Assembly: GCF_001435895.1 (NCBI RefSeq)
Contig: NZ_AZFZ01000004.1
Span: 26,571-90,570, forward strand
Length of the DNA stretch: 64,000 nucleotides
Reading direction: 5' to 3'
Source: Lentilactobacillus parafarraginis DSM 18390 = JCM 14109
GTDB lineage: Bacteria > Bacillota > Bacilli > Lactobacillales > Lactobacillaceae
Translations under genes and position numbers: made by a program
Shown: positions 1-7,825 of the stretch, one piece after another
Layout of the letters: every line of letters begins with the position of its first letter
Position numbering within the stretch: the stretch's first letter is position 1
The notes under the pieces: model-generated
The model's database searches: none
What the model was told of the DNA's origin: nothing
The model's input: only the letters and a program-made list of their open reading frames with translations

Positions 1-386
1 TTGCTGGTCCGGGCCTCATTGGGACAGTTGCCGAAGTCAACAAAACTAACAGTAAAGTTGTCTTAATTTCAAATACTGCTGAAAATTCCAATCGATTTGC
101 CATTCAAATTATCGGGGCGGGTTCTAAGGTTGTTAACGGCGTGATCACGTCTTATGATTCCCAAAGTAATCGTATCGTGATGGGCAATATTACGTCCAAG
201 GCTAAGCTTTCCAAAGGTGATCGGGTCACCACCAGCGGTTTAGGCGGCGTGATTCCTAAGGGGATCTATGTCGGAACTGTTTCAAAGATTGCCGAAGATG
301 ACTATGGTTTAGCGAAGAAAGTATACATTAAACCCGCAGCTAACTTAAACGATATTGAGGTCGTTTCAGTTGCTGTTCGGAATTGA
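1..386 (+). CDS. mreC: Rod shape-determining protein MreC, C-terminal part
   Basis: The open frame enters from the left edge (first full codon at base 3) and stops at 384-386, so only about the last 127 residues are present. The translated part (AGPGLIGTVAEVN, then VVNGVITSYDSQSNRIVMG and GDRVTTSGLGGVIPKGI) matches the beta-rich periplasmic/extracellular domain of MreC, which lies outside the membrane and organises the elongation machinery with MreD, MreB and RodA/PBP2. mreD follows without a gap, as in the usual mreBCD operon, so mreB is probably just outside the window. The first in-frame ATG, at 141, is internal and is not the start. Confidence 0.9.
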   Translation, partial: AGPGLIGTVAEVNKTNSKVVLISNTAENSNRFAIQIIGAGSKVVNGVITSYDSQSNRIVMGNITSKAKLSKGDRVTTSGLGGVIPKGIYVGTVSKIAEDDYGLAKKVYIKPAANLNDIEVVSVAVRN

Positions 387-401
387 TTGGGGGTTGTTCA
401 G

Positions 402-926
402 TTGAAACGAAGAATTCCTATCGCCTTTATATTTGTCATCGGTGAGTTCATTGCCTTTTTTCTGGATGGCTCACTTAGCCAAATTCTTTCTGGGACTCTC
501 TATCGCTATCCCAATTCGTTGGTACCGTCATTAACCCTGATGTGGTTAATTTTGGCGGTTTTTTTCGGGGACAGCAAGAAGCTTCACATCACAATGTGGT
601 CGGCAATCATTGGGTTTATCTTTGACATGTACTACACCGGGTTACTCGGCGTCTATGTCTTTATCTTCCCATTAGTGATCTACCTCTGCCAGACAGTCTA
701 CCAAATGCTGCCGCCAAATTTTATGAGCGGTTTTTTGGTTTACTTCTTGGGCATCACGGTGTGGGTCAGCCTTGGATTTGTGGCAAACAGCTTTATTGGC
801 CAAACTTCTGATTCAGTTGCGCAGTTTATGGTCAATACGTTGGCGCCTACATTAGCCATTAACCTGGTTTTTATGGCATTGGCATACTTTCCAATTGAAC
901 CATTGTATCGAAGTCATAGGCAGTAA
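402..926 (+). CDS. mreD: Rod shape-determining protein MreD
   Basis: About 174 residues, almost wholly hydrophobic, with five or six predicted membrane helices, as expected for MreD, the integral membrane partner of MreC in side-wall synthesis. The frame is open from a TTG at 387 directly after the mreC stop. A GGGGGT ribosome site at 389-394 is better placed for the TTG at 402, giving a start MKRRIPIAFIFVIGEF. Identity rests on membrane topology, length and position between mreC and minC more than on sharp motifs. Confidence 0.88.
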   Translation: MKRRIPIAFIFVIGEFIAFFLDGSLSQILSGTLYRYPNSLVPSLTLMWLILAVFFGDSKKLHITMWSAIIGFIFDMYYTGLLGVYVFIFPLVIYLCQTVYQMLPPNFMSGFLVYFLGITVWVSLGFVANSFIGQTSDSVAQFMVNTLAPTLAINLVFMALAYFPIEPLYRSHRQ

Positions 927-942
927 AGAAGGGGCGTAAAAC

Positions 943-1626
943 ATGCATGATGCAGCTGTGTTGAAGGGCACAAATGATGGGTATGAAATCATCTTGGATG
1001 ATCAGTCGGATTTAGGTGAGGCACTCGCTGGGTTACGACGATTGCTTGAAAACTTAAGGGACCAGGCGGCCTCCGGAATATCACAAGCTATCTCGTTTGA
1101 TATTCAAACCGGTCGACGCCTATTAGCGGCCGAGGATCGTTCGAAAATTGAAACCATCTTCTCAGATTTCAGTTCATTTTCCGTTCATAAGGTTACTTCA
1201 GATGTTATTACGAAAGAAGAATCTAATCGAATCCTTGAACAAGAAAGCGTCCATGTGATTGATCAAATTATTCGTAATGGGCAAGAAATTCACATTCAGG
1301 GTGACGTATTGTTTTTAGGCAAAATTCATGAGGGTGGAAAACTCTTTGTTGGGGGCAATATTTATGTTCTCGGTGACGTTCATGGTATCATTCAAGCGGG
1401 GTATCCCGATCTTGAGGATAAGATGATTATCGGGGATGTACATAATGCGCAGCAGGTCAGAATTGGTGAACAGTATGAAATTTTGGACGATACAAATACC
1501 AAAATTTCTGAAAACACCGTTGTTTATGTCAATGACCTCCACGTACTTGATTATGGTAAGGTCGAAAGTCTCAAACAAATCAACCCGAAATTCTTCAATC
1601 GGATAGGAGGAGTCATCAATGGGTAA
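943..1626 (+). CDS. minC: Septum site-determining protein MinC
   Basis: A 227-residue cytoplasmic inhibitor of FtsZ assembly. The C-terminal half (about 110-215) is the MinC beta-helix domain, with repeated glycine turns such as GKLFVGGNIYVLGDVHGIIQAG, used for dimerisation and MinD binding; the N-terminal half is the variable FtsZ-inhibiting domain. The start is an ATG at 943 behind GAAGGGG. Its last 8 bases overlap minD, so the two are translationally coupled. No minE, minJ or divIVA is in the window, so the topological specificity factor must be elsewhere. Confidence 0.93.
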   Translation: MHDAAVLKGTNDGYEIILDDQSDLGEALAGLRRLLENLRDQAASGISQAISFDIQTGRRLLAAEDRSKIETIFSDFSSFSVHKVTSDVITKEESNRILEQESVHVIDQIIRNGQEIHIQGDVLFLGKIHEGGKLFVGGNIYVLGDVHGIIQAGYPDLEDKMIIGDVHNAQQVRIGEQYEILDDTNTKISENTVVYVNDLHVLDYGKVESLKQINPKFFNRIGGVING

Positions 1627-2425
1627 GGCATACGTTATCACGTCAGGAAAGGGCGGGGTTGGAAAAACAACCTCCTCTGCAAATATCGGGACGGCACTTG
1701 CCATGCTTGGTAAAAAAGTTTGTTTAATGGATCTCGATATTGGTCTGCGTAATTTGGACGTTGTTTTGGGATTAGATAACCGAATTATGTATGACATTGT
1801 TGACGTTGCTACTGGCCGGGCCAAGCTTGCCCAGGCGCTTGTGAAGGACAAGCGGTTCGATGATCTGTTATACTTGTTACCAGCCGCTCAGAATACCGAT
1901 AAAACGGCTCTGAATGAGGAACAAGTTGTTCAAATTGTGAATGAACTCAAGCCGGATTTTGACTATGTGTTGATTGACTGTCCTGCCGGGATTGAACAGG
2001 GATTTATGAATGCGATTGCTGGCGCTGATAGTGCCATTATTGTAACGACGCCCGAAATTTCAGCTGTTCGGGATGCTGATCGGGTTGTCGGCCTTTTGGA
2101 ACAACATCCGTTAACCGAAGAGCCTCACCTGATTATTAATCGAATTCGCACCCATATGATGAAGGACGGTTCCGTGATGGATGTGGATGAAATTACGCAC
2201 CATTTGGGAGTTGAATTGCTGGGAATCGTTTTTGATGATGATGCGGTCATCACGACTTCAAACAAGGGTGAACCGATTGTCCTGCAAGCTGAAAATCCTG
2301 CTGGTCAGGGCTATCGCGATATTGCCAGAAGACTCGAAGGAGAATCTGTTCCCCTCATGGAGATGAAGGATGAGGTTCATCCGTCATTTTGGCAAAAAGT
2401 AACGAACTGGTTTAAAAAGGGATAA
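1619..2425 (+). CDS. minD: Septum site-determining ATPase MinD
   Basis: A 268-residue ParA/MinD-family ATPase that recruits MinC to the membrane to block polar septation. The deviant Walker A motif GKGGVGKTT lies at residues 10-18, DCPAG marks the switch region, and the C-terminus (SFWQKVTNWFKKG) is a short amphipathic helix of the kind that binds membrane in the ATP state. The start ATG at 1619 has AGGAGGAG upstream inside the end of minC. No clear terminator follows; the next strong promoter begins a few bases after its stop. Confidence 0.95.
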   Translation: MGKAYVITSGKGGVGKTTSSANIGTALAMLGKKVCLMDLDIGLRNLDVVLGLDNRIMYDIVDVATGRAKLAQALVKDKRFDDLLYLLPAAQNTDKTALNEEQVVQIVNELKPDFDYVLIDCPAGIEQGFMNAIAGADSAIIVTTPEISAVRDADRVVGLLEQHPLTEEPHLIINRIRTHMMKDGSVMDVDEITHHLGVELLGIVFDDDAVITTSNKGEPIVLQAENPAGQGYRDIARRLEGESVPLMEMKDEVHPSFWQKVTNWFKKG

Positions 2426-2431
2426 AACTGC

Positions 2432-2460
2432 TTGACGGATTGATAAATTCCGATTAAGAT
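2432..2460 (+). promoter_or_regulatory. Promoter of the T-box-controlled ABC transporter operon
   Basis: TTGACG at 2432-2437 and TAAGAT at 2455-2460 are separated by 17 bases, a good sigma-A type spacing. It lies a few bases after the minD stop and about 20 bases before the T-box leader, so transcription would begin near 2467. The -10 is imperfect. Confidence 0.55.
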
Positions 2461-2479
2461 GATTTTATAATTAAAAACA

Positions 2480-2747
2480 GATTAAAAGACTTTGATCAGA
2501 ACCGCGTTTTCATTCAATTTACAGAGAGTTCACGATGGTGTGAAGTGAACAATGGTTGTTAATGCGTCACGTCTGGGAGTCATTCTCTTGAACTGAGTAG
2601 GGAGAAGCGGTGAGCACGTTATTGCTGAAGTTTAGTTTTCTAAACTCGTTGAGACTCTCTGTATGAGCAGAGGGTAAAGCTGAGGTGGAACCGCGAATAA
2701 AATCGTCCTCTTAGATCATTTTGATGATCTAGGAGGCTTTTTATTTT
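2480..2747 (+). promoter_or_regulatory. T-box riboswitch (first, full-length)
   Basis: The T-box core GGTGGAACCGCG is at 2684-2695, followed by CGTCCTC and a terminator hairpin (CCTC..TAGATCAT / ATGATCTA..GAGG, about 2707-2736) with a T-rich tail to 2747. The Stem I apical part is visible as GTTCAC / GTGAAC around GATGGTG at 2529-2550. The bases after TGG are TGGA, which pairs with a tRNA whose discriminator base is U (in bacteria Cys, Gly or Thr types). A UGC triplet at 2563-2565, after AA in the 3' side of Stem I, would be a cysteine specifier and fits that discriminator. The specifier call is tentative; the T-box call is firm. Confidence 0.9.
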
Positions 2748-2749
2748 CT

Positions 2750-2868
2750 ACCGACGATGGTGAGAAAGCTAAACTTCGTGAGGCAGCGGGCGTGAGCTTG
2801 TTGCGAAGTGAGGTGGAACCGCGAAAACTATCGTCCTCTTGAGTGTTTAAACTCAAGGGGATTTTTTT
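2750..2868 (+). promoter_or_regulatory. Second, shortened T-box antiterminator/terminator module
   Basis: A second copy of GGTGGAACCGCG lies at 2812-2823, again followed by CGTCCTC and a perfect terminator stem CTTGAGTGTTTAAACTCAAG near 2838-2857, with seven Ts at 2862-2868. Before it a CTTCG / CGAAG stem (about 2774-2808) resembles Stem III. Only about 60 bases separate it from the first terminator, too few for a complete Stem I, although GACGATGGTG at 2753-2762 echoes the Stem I distal loop of the first leader. It therefore looks like a degenerate tandem T-box acting as a second check before the transporter genes. Confidence 0.8.
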
Positions 2869-2883
2869 ATGGAGGGATGTCAA

Positions 2884-3528
2884 ATGATTCAATATATTAT
2901 GCAAATTTTACCAGCGCTTTTAGCGGGAACCAAAATGACCTTATCAATTTTCTTTTGGACGTTGATATGTTCGATTCCGTTGGGAGCCATTCTGGCACTG
3001 GGGTTGGTTAGTAACTTTAAACCCCTCGTGTGGGTCCTGAACGTTTACGACTGGTTGATGCGGGGGACGCCGTTACTACTGCAGCTCATTTTCGTCTTCT
3101 ATGGGCTGCCAGTTATCGGAATCATTTTTCAGCGTTACGATGCTGCCATGGTTGCATTTATTCTAAATTATACGGCTTACTTTGCTGAAATTTTTCGCGG
3201 TGGTTTTCAATCCGTACCACGTGGCCAGTTTGAAAGTGCGCGGGTACTGCGGTTAACCTATGGCCAAACCATTCGAAAGATTGTGATTCCCCAAGTTTTC
3301 AAGATTGTTTTGCCATCAATTGGAAACGAAGTGATTAATCTGGTGAAGGATTCTTCATTGGTTTATGTCATCGGCCTTGGCGATCTGCTACGAGCCGGTA
3401 ACGTCGCAACTGCTCGGGATGTTTCGTTAGTGCCGCTTGTCCTTGTTGGGATTATCTACTTGGCACTAACCGCTGTCTGCACGATTGTCTTGAAGATGAT
3501 TGAGAAACGTTCGAATGTTTGGCGATAG
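2884..3528 (+). CDS. Polar amino-acid ABC transporter permease
   Basis: About 214 residues of HisM/GlnP-type (PAAT family) permease with four to five membrane helices and the conserved cytoplasmic loop that docks the ATPase (about 120-143, GQFESARVLRLTYG then QTIRKIVIPQ). The start is the ATG at 2884 because GGAGGG lies at 2871-2876; an in-frame ATG at 2869 would leave no ribosome site. The second T-box terminator ends one base before 2869, so expression needs both antiterminators. It forms an operon with the ATPase and binding lipoprotein that follow. Substrate is not shown by the protein; the leader suggests cyst(e)ine. Confidence 0.88.
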   Translation: MIQYIMQILPALLAGTKMTLSIFFWTLICSIPLGAILALGLVSNFKPLVWVLNVYDWLMRGTPLLLQLIFVFYGLPVIGIIFQRYDAAMVAFILNYTAYFAEIFRGGFQSVPRGQFESARVLRLTYGQTIRKIVIPQVFKIVLPSIGNEVINLVKDSSLVYVIGLGDLLRAGNVATARDVSLVPLVLVGIIYLALTAVCTIVLKMIEKRSNVWR

Positions 3529-3540
3529 GAGGGAATTGAA

Positions 3541-4176
3541 ATGTTAGAGATAAAGGGACTTACTAAAAAATTTGGCAGTAAAACCGTCATCAACGATTTT
3601 TCGATGACCGTCGCCGATAATGAAATTATGGCAATTGTTGGCCCGTCTGGTGCCGGAAAGACCACGCTTTTGCGTTGTATCACCGGCCTTGAACGGGTAA
3701 ACGCCGGAGCTTTCTATTGGAACGGGAAACAATTCGACCCGGTGAATCCGGATAAAAACGACACCATTATCGGCGTTGTTTTCCAGGATTACCAACTTTT
3801 TCCGAACTTAACCGTGATGGGTAACATTACACTGGCACCAACGTTAGTTAAAAAGCTGGGGGCTGATGAGGTGGAAAAGACCGCGACCGCGTTACTGGAG
3901 CGACTGGGGTTGGGCGGCAAAGAAAATCTCTATCCCTACCAACTTTCTGGTGGTCAGAAGCAGCGGGTGGCAATTGTGCGTGCGCTGGCAATGAATCCGA
4001 AAATTTTGTGTTATGACGAACCAACATCGGCTTTGGATCCGGCTCTGCGCGACGAGGTTGCCCAAATTATCCTGGATCTAAAGAAGCAGAAAATGACCCA
4101 GATTGTTGTGACTCATGATATGGATTTTGCTAAGAACGTCGCCGATGAAATTCAACAAGTTGAACAAATTCAGTAG
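3541..4176 (+). CDS. Polar amino-acid ABC transporter ATP-binding protein (short form)
   Basis: A 211-residue ABC ATPase energising the neighbouring permease. Walker A GPSGAGKTT is at 34-42, signature LSGGQKQR at 135-142, Walker B ILCYDE at 155-160 and the switch His at 192, so the catalytic core is complete. Most PAAT ATPases have about 240 residues; this one stops soon after the H-loop, without the usual C-terminal 25-30 residues. Only 14 bases separate its stop from the next start, so this is a short protein and not an obvious recent frameshift. The ATG at 3541 follows GGAGGG. Confidence 0.92.
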   Translation: MLEIKGLTKKFGSKTVINDFSMTVADNEIMAIVGPSGAGKTTLLRCITGLERVNAGAFYWNGKQFDPVNPDKNDTIIGVVFQDYQLFPNLTVMGNITLAPTLVKKLGADEVEKTATALLERLGLGGKENLYPYQLSGGQKQRVAIVRALAMNPKILCYDEPTSALDPALRDEVAQIILDLKKQKMTQIVVTHDMDFAKNVADEIQQVEQIQ

Positions 4177-4190
4177 AAAGAAGGGCTAGC

Positions 4191-5042
4191 ATGCAAAAAG
4201 CATTAAAAAAGGCACCATTCATAGTTGCAATCTTTTTGCTGGTGATCGTTCTTTCAGGCTGTCGGTTTGAATCACGGCATAAATTGGAAACCAATCCGGA
4301 CACTTGGTCAATCATTTCGAAACAAAAAAAGGTTGTCATTGGTTTGGATGATAGTTTTGTGCCAATGGGATTCGAAACGAAGAGCGGAAAAATTGTGGGA
4401 TACGACGTTGATTTGGCCAAGGCCGTTTTCAAACAATATGGCATCAAAGTTGACTTTCAGCCGATTGACTGGTCAATGAACGTGACTGAATTGCGAAATG
4501 GCACCATTGATCTAATTTGGAATGGCTTTTCAATGAATCCTGAGCGGGCCAAGAAGGTTACCTTCAGTGAACCGTATCTCACAAACAAGCAGGTACTCGT
4601 TACCAAAAAGAAAAACCACATTTATAATTTTGCTGATATGACCGGTAAGGTTGCCGGTGTCCAGGCCGGATCTGCGGGGGCAATGGACATTGATTCGAAG
4701 CCTAAACTGCTCAAAGATCGGATTAAAGATCACAGCCCAATTCTTTATGATTCCTTCACCGAAGCCTTTATTGATTTGAATTCGAACCGGATTCAGGGCC
4801 TGCTCATTGATAGTATTTACGCTGGGTATTACATTGGCCACCAGAAGAATCGGGCAACGTATCGAAGCGTTCCCAGCCAATTTCCTAAGGAACAGTATGG
4901 CGTGGGGATGCGAAAGGGTGATACCGAATTGAAGCACAAGGTTGATGCCGGGTTGAACCGGCTGGCTAAGAATGGTCAATTAGCTAAAATCAATCAGAAA
5001 TGGTTTGGGACAAACGCGTATAGTCCACTGATGACTAAATGA
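4191..5042 (+). CDS. Amino-acid ABC transporter substrate-binding lipoprotein
   Basis: A 283-residue solute-binding protein. A lysine-rich N-terminus and hydrophobic segment lead to the lipobox LSGC (21-24), so it should be lipid-anchored outside the membrane. The mature part has the SBP family 3 pattern: VVIGLDDSFVPMGF near the start, GYDVDLAKAVF, then an NGTIDLIWNG segment and a C-terminal LNRLAKNGQLAKINQKWFG. It completes the transporter with the two preceding genes. The binding site cannot be read well enough to name the amino acid; cystine is an inference from the T-box leader. Confidence 0.9.
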   Translation: MQKALKKAPFIVAIFLLVIVLSGCRFESRHKLETNPDTWSIISKQKKVVIGLDDSFVPMGFETKSGKIVGYDVDLAKAVFKQYGIKVDFQPIDWSMNVTELRNGTIDLIWNGFSMNPERAKKVTFSEPYLTNKQVLVTKKKNHIYNFADMTGKVAGVQAGSAGAMDIDSKPKLLKDRIKDHSPILYDSFTEAFIDLNSNRIQGLLIDSIYAGYYIGHQKNRATYRSVPSQFPKEQYGVGMRKGDTELKHKVDAGLNRLAKNGQLAKINQKWFGTNAYSPLMTK

Positions 5043-5084
5043 TTTTGATTGCTAACTGCAAGGCCGTTCGCCGAAATGCTTAAG

Positions 5085-5125
5085 GAGTTTGAACAAATCT
5101 GATAAAATTTGTTCAAACTCTTTTT
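5085..5125 (+). terminator. Rho-independent terminator of the ABC operon
   Basis: Perfect 14-base arms GAGTTTGAACAAAT (5085-5098) and ATTTGTTCAAACTC (5107-5120) with an 8-base loop, followed by TTTTT. Confidence 0.9.
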
Positions 5126-5194
5126 GGTTTAATATTGAGATTTTATCCAAATTACTTTAAGATGAAAATTGTGACAAATTGAGGAGGAACATGA

Positions 5195-6475
5195 GTGAAT
5201 AGTCAAATTGTACGTGGTGTTCAAGTTAAAACCATTCAAACCGATCAATTTAAAAATAATACGATTATCATCAACTTTAGCATTCCCAGCCATTATGCCA
5301 ATTTTCCCAAACTGGCATTGCTGGCGGATTTGTTGGAAAACGCTTCAAATAAGTATCCGGGCGAATTACTTGTATCCCGAAAATTGTCAGAATTATACGG
5401 GGCTAGTTATGGTGTAACGGTTTTGCGATACGGTGATCAGCATACCTTACGGGTTCGGCTTACGCTTCCTGATGATCAATATGTATCCGGTAATCCTGAT
5501 CTCATGGCCCAGGGGTTTGCGTTTTTAAAAGAAATGATTGAGAATCCGTTTCAACGCGACGGCGCTTTTGATGCGGATTATTTTCGGATTCATCAAACTA
5601 ATTTAAGTCATTACTTAGCATCCATTCCTGATAACAAGGAGTTTTATGCAACCCTGAAGCTTCAGGCGTTATACTACGGGAAGGATCGGGATCATGGCAG
5701 TTATTTGCTAGGGGACGCTGAGAACATTAATGCATTGGATCCCAAGGGGTTGTTTTCGTTCTATCAAACATTTATGGCCCAGGCAAGAATCGTGATTTTG
5801 GTCGCCGGCAAAATTGATTCCCAATCAGTCCTGACGCTTGCTCGGCAGTTTTCGTTTTCAAATCAGCCCCGGCAAACTGAATTAGGCTTATTTGTTAAAG
5901 CCCGCGAATCTGACATGGTTGTGACCGGTCGCGACCAGTTTGCCGGTTCCCAGTCGATATTAGAGTTGGGCTATCGGCTCCCGATTTATTTTGGGAGTGA
6001 TCAGTACTTTGCCGCGATGGTGTTTGACCAACTATTTGGGGTATCAACGAGATCGTTGTTATTTACAAATGTTCGGGAAAAAGCATCGCTTGCCTACGAT
6101 ATTCATAGTAGCTATAATTCCCTGGCAGGGATGCTGACGGTTCAGGCTGGAATTGATCCGCAAAATTTGGAAAAGGTTTCAAAGACGATCGCTGAGCAAT
6201 TGCACCAGGCGGTTGGCGGGCACTATTCTGATGACTTATTAGCAGGGGTTAAACGATCAATGATTGACCAGCATCGGTCTCAATCCGATTACTTGGCAAC
6301 GGTTGTTGAACGCCGTTATTTTGCGGAAATTTCTGGGATTGACATCAGCGATGAGCAGTGGGAAGATTCGGTTAATCAGATTAGTAAAGCCGATATTTCC
6401 AAGGTTGCTGACCAGGTGGACATCCAAGCTGAATACGTACTGGAAAGTCAGGAGGCCGCTGATGAAGACGATTGA
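5195..6475 (+). CDS. ymfF: M16-family peptidase-like protein YmfF (no zinc motif)
   Basis: A 426-residue pitrilysin/M16-fold protein. No HXXEH motif appears in the first domain (the region reads LLADLLENASNKYP), so it is probably a non-catalytic partner, as usual for YmfF beside YmfH. M16 pairs often work as one catalytic and one inactive half. The start is GTG at 5195 behind GAGGAGGA; the ATG four bases earlier runs into a stop after three codons. It overlaps ymfH by 14 bases. The pair sits upstream of rodZ-pgsA as in Bacillus. The substrate is not known to me. Confidence 0.85.
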   Translation: MNSQIVRGVQVKTIQTDQFKNNTIIINFSIPSHYANFPKLALLADLLENASNKYPGELLVSRKLSELYGASYGVTVLRYGDQHTLRVRLTLPDDQYVSGNPDLMAQGFAFLKEMIENPFQRDGAFDADYFRIHQTNLSHYLASIPDNKEFYATLKLQALYYGKDRDHGSYLLGDAENINALDPKGLFSFYQTFMAQARIVILVAGKIDSQSVLTLARQFSFSNQPRQTELGLFVKARESDMVVTGRDQFAGSQSILELGYRLPIYFGSDQYFAAMVFDQLFGVSTRSLLFTNVREKASLAYDIHSSYNSLAGMLTVQAGIDPQNLEKVSKTIAEQLHQAVGGHYSDDLLAGVKRSMIDQHRSQSDYLATVVERRYFAEISGIDISDEQWEDSVNQISKADISKVADQVDIQAEYVLESQEAADEDD

Positions 6476-7742
6476 GTATCACCAATTTGGTGAACAATTA
6501 TTTGTGGAAAAGTTGGCAAACGGGCTGACGGTTTATTTGCAACCCAAACGCGGATTTCATAAAACAATTGCGACGCTTGGGGTTAACTATGGTTCGGTGG
6601 ACAGTCAATTTAATCTCGCTGGCAAGTTAATTTCTCAACCGGCTGGGATCGCTCATTTTCTTGAACACAAAATGTTCGATAAGAAAGATTACGATGTTTT
6701 CGAGCTGTTTAATCAAACCGGGGCTTCGGCGAATGCTTATACAAGCTTTACCAATACAAATTACTTATTTTCAACCGCTGGTAATCTCAAAAAGAATTTG
6801 ATGATTCTATTAGACTTCGTCCAAATTCCTTATTTCACGGAAGAAAAGGTGACCCGGGAGAAGGGCATTATCGATCAAGAGATTAATATGTATCGGAATG
6901 ATGCTGGTAACCGAATTTATTTCCAGACGGTTGCCGACCTTTACCCCAATTCACCGCTGGCACTGGATATTGCTGGATCCGTTGACTCGGTTTCTCAAAT
7001 CACGCTTGCGGATGTTCAAACCGCCTACCAGACGTTTTATCGACCTGAGAACATGGCACTTTTTATTACTGGAAACCTTGATCCCATCGAAACGCTAGAC
7101 TGGATTAAGGAAAACCAGAAACAAAAGCCGGCAGCTTCACCAATTGACGTTACCCGCCATGTGCCGATTCCTGCAGCGGCTCGCGAAGCAATCCATCAAC
7201 ATTCCATGCAGATTACCCGGCCCAAAGTTGCCGTTGGTATTCGGGGTGATGACGTGGTGCCAACGGGAAGAGCTGGGGTTAAATATGAAATGGCGATTTC
7301 AATGATGCTCGACCTGTTCTTTAGTGAAACGGCGGCTACCTATGATGATTTATACCAGGACGGCGTGATCGACGATTCGTTCTCTTGGGAATTTGAAAAT
7401 GAGCGGGCATTTCACTTTGCGTTACTAAGCGCCGATTCTGACAATCCTGATGAGTTTATCACTAAAATTCATCAGGTGATTGATCAAATTCCTGAAAAGC
7501 TTCCAAAATTGACCGCCGCTTTTGAGTTACAGAAACGGGAACTCTATGGAAACTATATTGAAATGATGGATTCTCAAGAGGCAATTAGTGGCCAATTTAA
7601 CGGGTTTCTTGGTGAACCGGTGACAATCTATGACGAAGTCGACATTCTAAATCGCCTTAGCTTAGAAGACGTATTGCGGATAACCGAAACTTTTTTGAAA
7701 TCAAGCACGATTCAGTCAGAAATAATTCGTGCAAAAGCGTAA
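6462..7742 (+). CDS. ymfH: M16-family zinc peptidase YmfH
   Basis: About 426 residues with the inverted zinc site HFLEH at 65-69 and the downstream TREKGIIDQEINMYRND segment that supplies the third zinc ligand in M16 peptidases. It should be the active member of the YmfF/YmfH pair. The reading frame is open upstream from 6264, but the ATG at 6462 is preferred: AGGAGG lies at 6450-6455 inside the end of ymfF and the resulting N-terminus aligns with the fold. In Bacillus a ymfI reductase gene follows; here rodZ comes directly. Confidence 0.9.
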   Translation: MKTIEYHQFGEQLFVEKLANGLTVYLQPKRGFHKTIATLGVNYGSVDSQFNLAGKLISQPAGIAHFLEHKMFDKKDYDVFELFNQTGASANAYTSFTNTNYLFSTAGNLKKNLMILLDFVQIPYFTEEKVTREKGIIDQEINMYRNDAGNRIYFQTVADLYPNSPLALDIAGSVDSVSQITLADVQTAYQTFYRPENMALFITGNLDPIETLDWIKENQKQKPAASPIDVTRHVPIPAAAREAIHQHSMQITRPKVAVGIRGDDVVPTGRAGVKYEMAISMMLDLFFSETAATYDDLYQDGVIDDSFSWEFENERAFHFALLSADSDNPDEFITKIHQVIDQIPEKLPKLTAAFELQKRELYGNYIEMMDSQEAISGQFNGFLGEPVTIYDEVDILNRLSLEDVLRITETFLKSSTIQSEIIRAKA

Positions 7743-7825
7743 CTTATGGATTACTTAAATTAACGTTGTGAGTTCATATGATATACTTAAAACGATGATT
7801 AATTAACTTTAATGGAGAAATGAGA

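Noticed and set aside
1315..1851. 178-codon reverse frame opposite minC/minD
   Set aside because: It lies across two well-identified forward genes, has no ribosome site and no recognisable family; a shadow frame.
2567..2570. CAC as a histidine specifier of the first T-box
   Set aside because: It fits one possible fold, but tRNA-His has C73 and would need TGGG; the leader has TGGA.
4176..4191. Frameshift as the cause of the short ABC ATPase
   Set aside because: Only 14 bases lie before the next gene and none continues the missing C-terminal segment.
4530..4979. 149-codon reverse frame inside the substrate-binding protein gene
   Set aside because: Antisense shadow of a clear lipoprotein gene; composition is not protein-like.
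6264..6461. N-terminal extension of ymfH
   Set aside because: It would overlap the end of ymfF by over 200 bases, and the ATG at 6462 has a strong ribosome site and a family-like start.
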